From an uncultured Chloroflexota bacterium (GTDB lineage Bacteria > Chloroflexota > Anaerolineae > Anaerolineales > Anaerolineaceae): 7,859 bases of DNA. Of this stretch, positions 6,034-7,859 are shown piece after piece (the first letter of the stretch is position 1; every line of letters starts with the position of its first letter). Where the stretch lies: assembly GCA_902795255.1 (NCBI GenBank), contig CADBKS010000133.1, forward strand, positions 1 through 7,859, in the 5' to 3' direction. The notes under the pieces are model-generated. The model saw only the letters and a program-made list of their open reading frames with translations, was not told the DNA's origin and ran no database searches. A program made the position numbers and the translations under genes.

Positions 6034-6153
6034 CTATATCCGCAGTTCATAATGATCCTTGTCCCGATATAACTGGGATACCTTTTCAAAAACTGCAGGA
6101 TCTGTGCCGATTGGTGTATGGATGCCGGGCACGTTTGGGACAATCCCCGGCAT
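6034..6153 (-). CDS. Doubtful 39-codon ORF downstream of uvrB
   Basis: It runs from ATG 6153, 13 bases after the uvrB stop, to TAG 6034-6036. The product starts MPGIVPNVPGIHTPIG and ends DKDHYELRI. The C-terminal half has a protein-like composition (charged and aromatic residues) and more AT-rich codons than uvrB. The N-terminal half is partly dictated by the 10-bp inverted repeat it spans (PGI...PGIH). There is no convincing ribosome site. I do not recognise it; it may be a chance ORF or the remnant of a larger gene. Confidence 0.2.
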   Translation of the reverse strand: MPGIVPNVPGIHTPIGTDPAVFEKVSQLYRDKDHYELRI

Positions 6154-6155
6154 CC
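6120..6155. repeat. 10-bp inverted repeat just after uvrB
   Basis: GGATGCCGGG (6120-6129) and CCCGGCATCC (6146-6155) are exact reverse complements around a 16-base loop. The position, 12 bases past the uvrB stop on the minus strand, suits a transcript-end structure. No T-run follows in the uvrB direction (it reads ATACACCAATCGG), so it is at best a Rho-assisted or 3'-stabilising hairpin. Confidence 0.5.
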
Positions 6156-6166
6156 CGGTTCCGCGG

Positions 6167-7792
6167 CTACTCGATCTCGCCCGCGAGCATCCGGGCGCGC
6201 TTCCACGGCGGGACATCCTCCAGATCCGCCAGGAGCCCGCGCATCTCGTAGACCTGGTCGCGGAGCTCGGCCGCCTTTTCGAACTCCAGGTTCTTCGCGG
6301 CTTCTTTCATCTCCCGCTCCAGCTGGGCAAGCGCGTGCTTCAGTTCATTCTTCGGCAGCCGCTTCTTCGTCTCGCGGAAGTCTTCCTTCGCGTCGGAGAC
6401 CGCGGTGGAAGTCGTCAGGCGTTCGGACAGGTCATAGATCGCCTTCTGGATCGTCATCGGCTTGATGTTGTGCTCTTTGTTGTAAGCCATCTGCTTCGCT
6501 CGGCGGCGGTTGGTCTCGTCGATGGCGTATTTCATCGAATCCGTCATGTTGTCCGCATACATGATGACCTTCCCGTCCGCGTTTCGGGCTGCGCGCCCGA
6601 TCGTCTGGATCAGCGAAACGCCGGAGCGCAGGAAACCTTCCTTGTCCGCGTCAATGATCGCCACCAGGGAAACTTCCGGCAGGTCCAGCCCCTCACGCAG
6701 CAGGTTGATGCCCACGATCACGTCATAAACACCGGCACGCATGTCCCGCAGGATGCTGATGCGCTCCAGCGTGTCGACCTCCGAATGCAGATACTGCACC
6801 TTGATGTCGTTATCCTTGAGGTAATCGGTGAGGTCCTCCGCCATGCGTTTCGTGAGCGTCGTCACCAGCACCCGCTGATGGATCGCCGTCCGCTTGCGGA
6901 TCTCGGAGATCAGGTCATCGATCTGTCCTTTGATCGGGCGGACTTCGACCTCCGGATCGACCAGACCGGTCGGGCGGATGATCTGTTCGGCCACATGTTC
7001 GGCATGCTGCATCTCATACGGACCGGGTGTGGCGGATGTATAGATCGTCTGCCCCATCACCTCTTCAAATTCCTCGAAGGTCAGCGGGCGGTTATCCAGC
7101 GCGGAGGGCAGACGGAAACCGTATTCGATCAGCGTATTCTTGCGGTTGAAATCCCCGTGGTGCATCCCGCGGATCTGCGGGATCGTCATATGCGATTCAT
7201 CGATAAAGAGCAGATAGTCCGTCGGCAGAAAATCCATCAGCGTCCAGGGATGGGAACCGGCCGGCCGCTGGTCAAGATGGCGGGAATAGTTCTCGATCCC
7301 CGAGCAGTACCCCGTCTCCCGAATCATCTCCAGGTCAAAATTGGTCCGCTGTTCGATGCGCTGTGCCTCAAGGTACATTTCCTTCGACTTGAAGAAGGCG
7401 ATCCGTTCCGCCAGCTCCTCCTCGATATCGGTCAGGGATTTCTTCAGCCGGGCCTCGTCGGTCAGGTAATGTTTGGCGGGGAAGATATCGACCGTATCCA
7501 GCGTCTCAAGGAACTCGCCCGTCAGCGGGTTGACCGCCGTGATGCGTTCGATCTCGTCATCAAAAAACGAGATCCGGTAGGCGGTGTTTTCATCATAGGC
7601 AGGATAAATATCCAGCGTATCCCCGCGGACCCGGAAAGAACCGGGCTTGAAATCCATGTCATGCCGCTCATAATGGCTCTCCAGCAGATTGCGGAGCAGG
7701 GCGTTGCGGCGGGTGATCTCACCGGTCTTCAGAGTGATGATCATCTTCCCGTACAGTTCCGGATCCCCGAGGCCATAGATACAGGACACGGA
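6167..7792 (-). CDS. uvrB: Excinuclease ABC subunit B (UvrB), N-terminal part missing
   Basis: UvrB receives damaged DNA from UvrA, opens and verifies the lesion with its helicase-like motor, then recruits UvrC for incision. UvrB-like sequence here covers 541 residues, from SVSCIYGLG (codon at 7790-7792) to the TAG at 6167-6169. Seen in order: [25 protein letters not shown]; Walker B DESH (7190-7201); [21 protein letters not shown] (motif III); [14 protein letters not shown] (IV); [16 protein letters not shown] (V); [13 protein letters not shown] (VI); and the C-terminal UVR domain ([22 protein letters not shown]), which contacts UvrC. About 140 residues with Walker A and the beta-hairpin are absent. 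The minus-strand frame stays open to 7859, but residues past 7792 ([12 protein letters not shown] and so on) are not UvrB. Those bases encode UvrB on the other strand, so the reading frame there is an artefact of a fold-back junction. Confidence 0.95.
   Translation of the reverse strand, partial: SVSCIYGLGDPELYGKMIITLKTGEITRRNALLRNLLESHYERHDMDFKPGSFRVRGDTLDIYPAYDENTAYRISFFDDEIERITAVNPLTGEFLETLDTVDIFPAKHYLTDEARLKKSLTDIEEELAERIAFFKSKEMYLEAQRIEQRTNFDLEMIRETGYCSGIENYSRHLDQRPAGSHPWTLMDFLPTDYLLFIDESHMTIPQIRGMHHGDFNRKNTLIEYGFRLPSALDNRPLTFEEFEEVMGQTIYTSATPGPYEMQHAEHVAEQIIRPTGLVDPEVEVRPIKGQIDDLISEIRKRTAIHQRVLVTTLTKRMAEDLTDYLKDNDIKVQYLHSEVDTLERISILRDMRAGVYDVIVGINLLREGLDLPEVSLVAIIDADKEGFLRSGVSLIQTIGRAARNADGKVIMYADNMTDSMKYAIDETNRRRAKQMAYNKEHNIKPMTIQKAIYDLSERLTTSTAVSDAKEDFRETKKRLPKNELKHALAQLEREMKEAAKNLEFEKAAELRDQVYEMRGLLADLEDVPPWKRARMLAGEIE
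7785..7792. other. Fold-back junction with 8-base microhomology (GACACGGA)
   Basis: Bases 7785-7792 can be read both as the end of the minus-strand arm (antisense of the SVSC codons) and as the start of the plus-strand arm (codons for D-T-D). Left of it the sequence is antisense uvrB; right of it, sense uvrB. Short shared sequence at an inverted join is typical of template switching. Confidence 0.7.
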
Positions 7793-7859
7793 CACCAACG
7801 AAGAGATCGACCGGCTGCGGCTGGCGGCCACCGCTGCCCTGACCGGGCGGAAGGACGTG
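7785..7859 (+). pseudogene. uvrB: Inverted uvrB fragment, sense on the plus strand, cut by the window edge
   Basis: Read on the plus strand from 7785, the codons give [16 protein letters not shown] (7785-7832), continuing AALTGRKDV to the edge. This is the segment that in known UvrB comes directly before (V/I)xVASVSxIYG; compare E. coli VNEHIEQMRLSATKAM followed by ERRDV. The minus-strand uvrB begins at SVSCIYG, so the two pieces are near-adjacent parts of one gene in opposite orientation. It is either the end of an inverted chimera or a true inversion; not a separate gene. Confidence 0.85.

Noticed and set aside
7793..7859. Continuation of UvrB on the minus strand to the window edge (GTG start at 7831)
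   Set aside because: The residues do not resemble UvrB, whereas the plus strand of the same bases does; the open frame is a by-product of the fold-back.
1..7859. tRNA, rRNA, CRISPR array, phage or toxin-antitoxin genes
   Set aside because: I read both strands for cloverleaf-like, spaced-repeat and typical small two-gene patterns and saw none. All long frames are explained by the genes listed.

Overview
The window is ordinary bacterial chromosome with dense genes, strong GGAGG-type ribosome binding sites and intrinsic termination. It carries a single-chain class II glycyl-tRNA synthetase, a CorA-type transporter and a UvrB of the usual bacterial type. Codons are moderately GC-rich. This fits a moderately GC-rich Firmicutes or Chloroflexi-like anaerobe, but nothing here fixes the taxon. 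I see no phage, CRISPR, tRNA or rRNA genes and no transposase.

Layout from left to right. (1) Bases 3-539 (+) hold the C-terminal part of an amidohydrolase_2-type metal-dependent hydrolase, cut by the left edge. (2) Bases 540-693 are a leader with an 11-bp direct repeat, a terminator- or attenuator-like hairpin and a possible -10 box. (3) Bases 694-2966 (+) are a translationally coupled pair: a glycosidase family 4 (GH4) NAD-dependent enzyme and a PfkB-family sugar kinase. This looks like a small intracellular sugar-use module. (4) Bases 2967-3884 (-) are a CorA-family divalent cation channel that converges on the kinase, the two stop codons being the two strands of one TGATCA. (5) The divergent region 3885-4080 has a REP-like palindrome and a good extended -10 promoter for the next gene. 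(6) Bases 4081-5487 (+) are glycyl-tRNA synthetase, ending in a textbook terminator. (7) Bases 5563-5811 (-) are a small GlsB/YeaQ/YmgE membrane protein. (8) Bases 5812-6166 have no confident gene but hold two long GC-rich hairpins, a 10-bp inverted repeat and a doubtful 39-codon ORF. (9) From the right edge down to 6167 (-) lies uvrB.

The most notable observation is at the right edge. The minus-strand uvrB stops resembling UvrB at about 7792. From 7785 to 7859 the PLUS strand encodes the preceding UvrB residues ([14 protein letters not shown]... GRKDV). The sequence therefore folds back on itself inside uvrB, with about 8 bases (7785-7792) that fit both arms. This is the signature of an inverted chimera from amplification or assembly, or of a real inversion breakpoint. 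The left edge is also suspicious: about 80 bases of roughly 80% GC sit in the amidohydrolase frame where I would expect a short continuous segment. Both ends should be distrusted until reads are mapped across them.

I did not find a convincing new biological system. The GH4-kinase pair, the repeat-bearing leader and the hairpin cluster are the parts most worth a second look.
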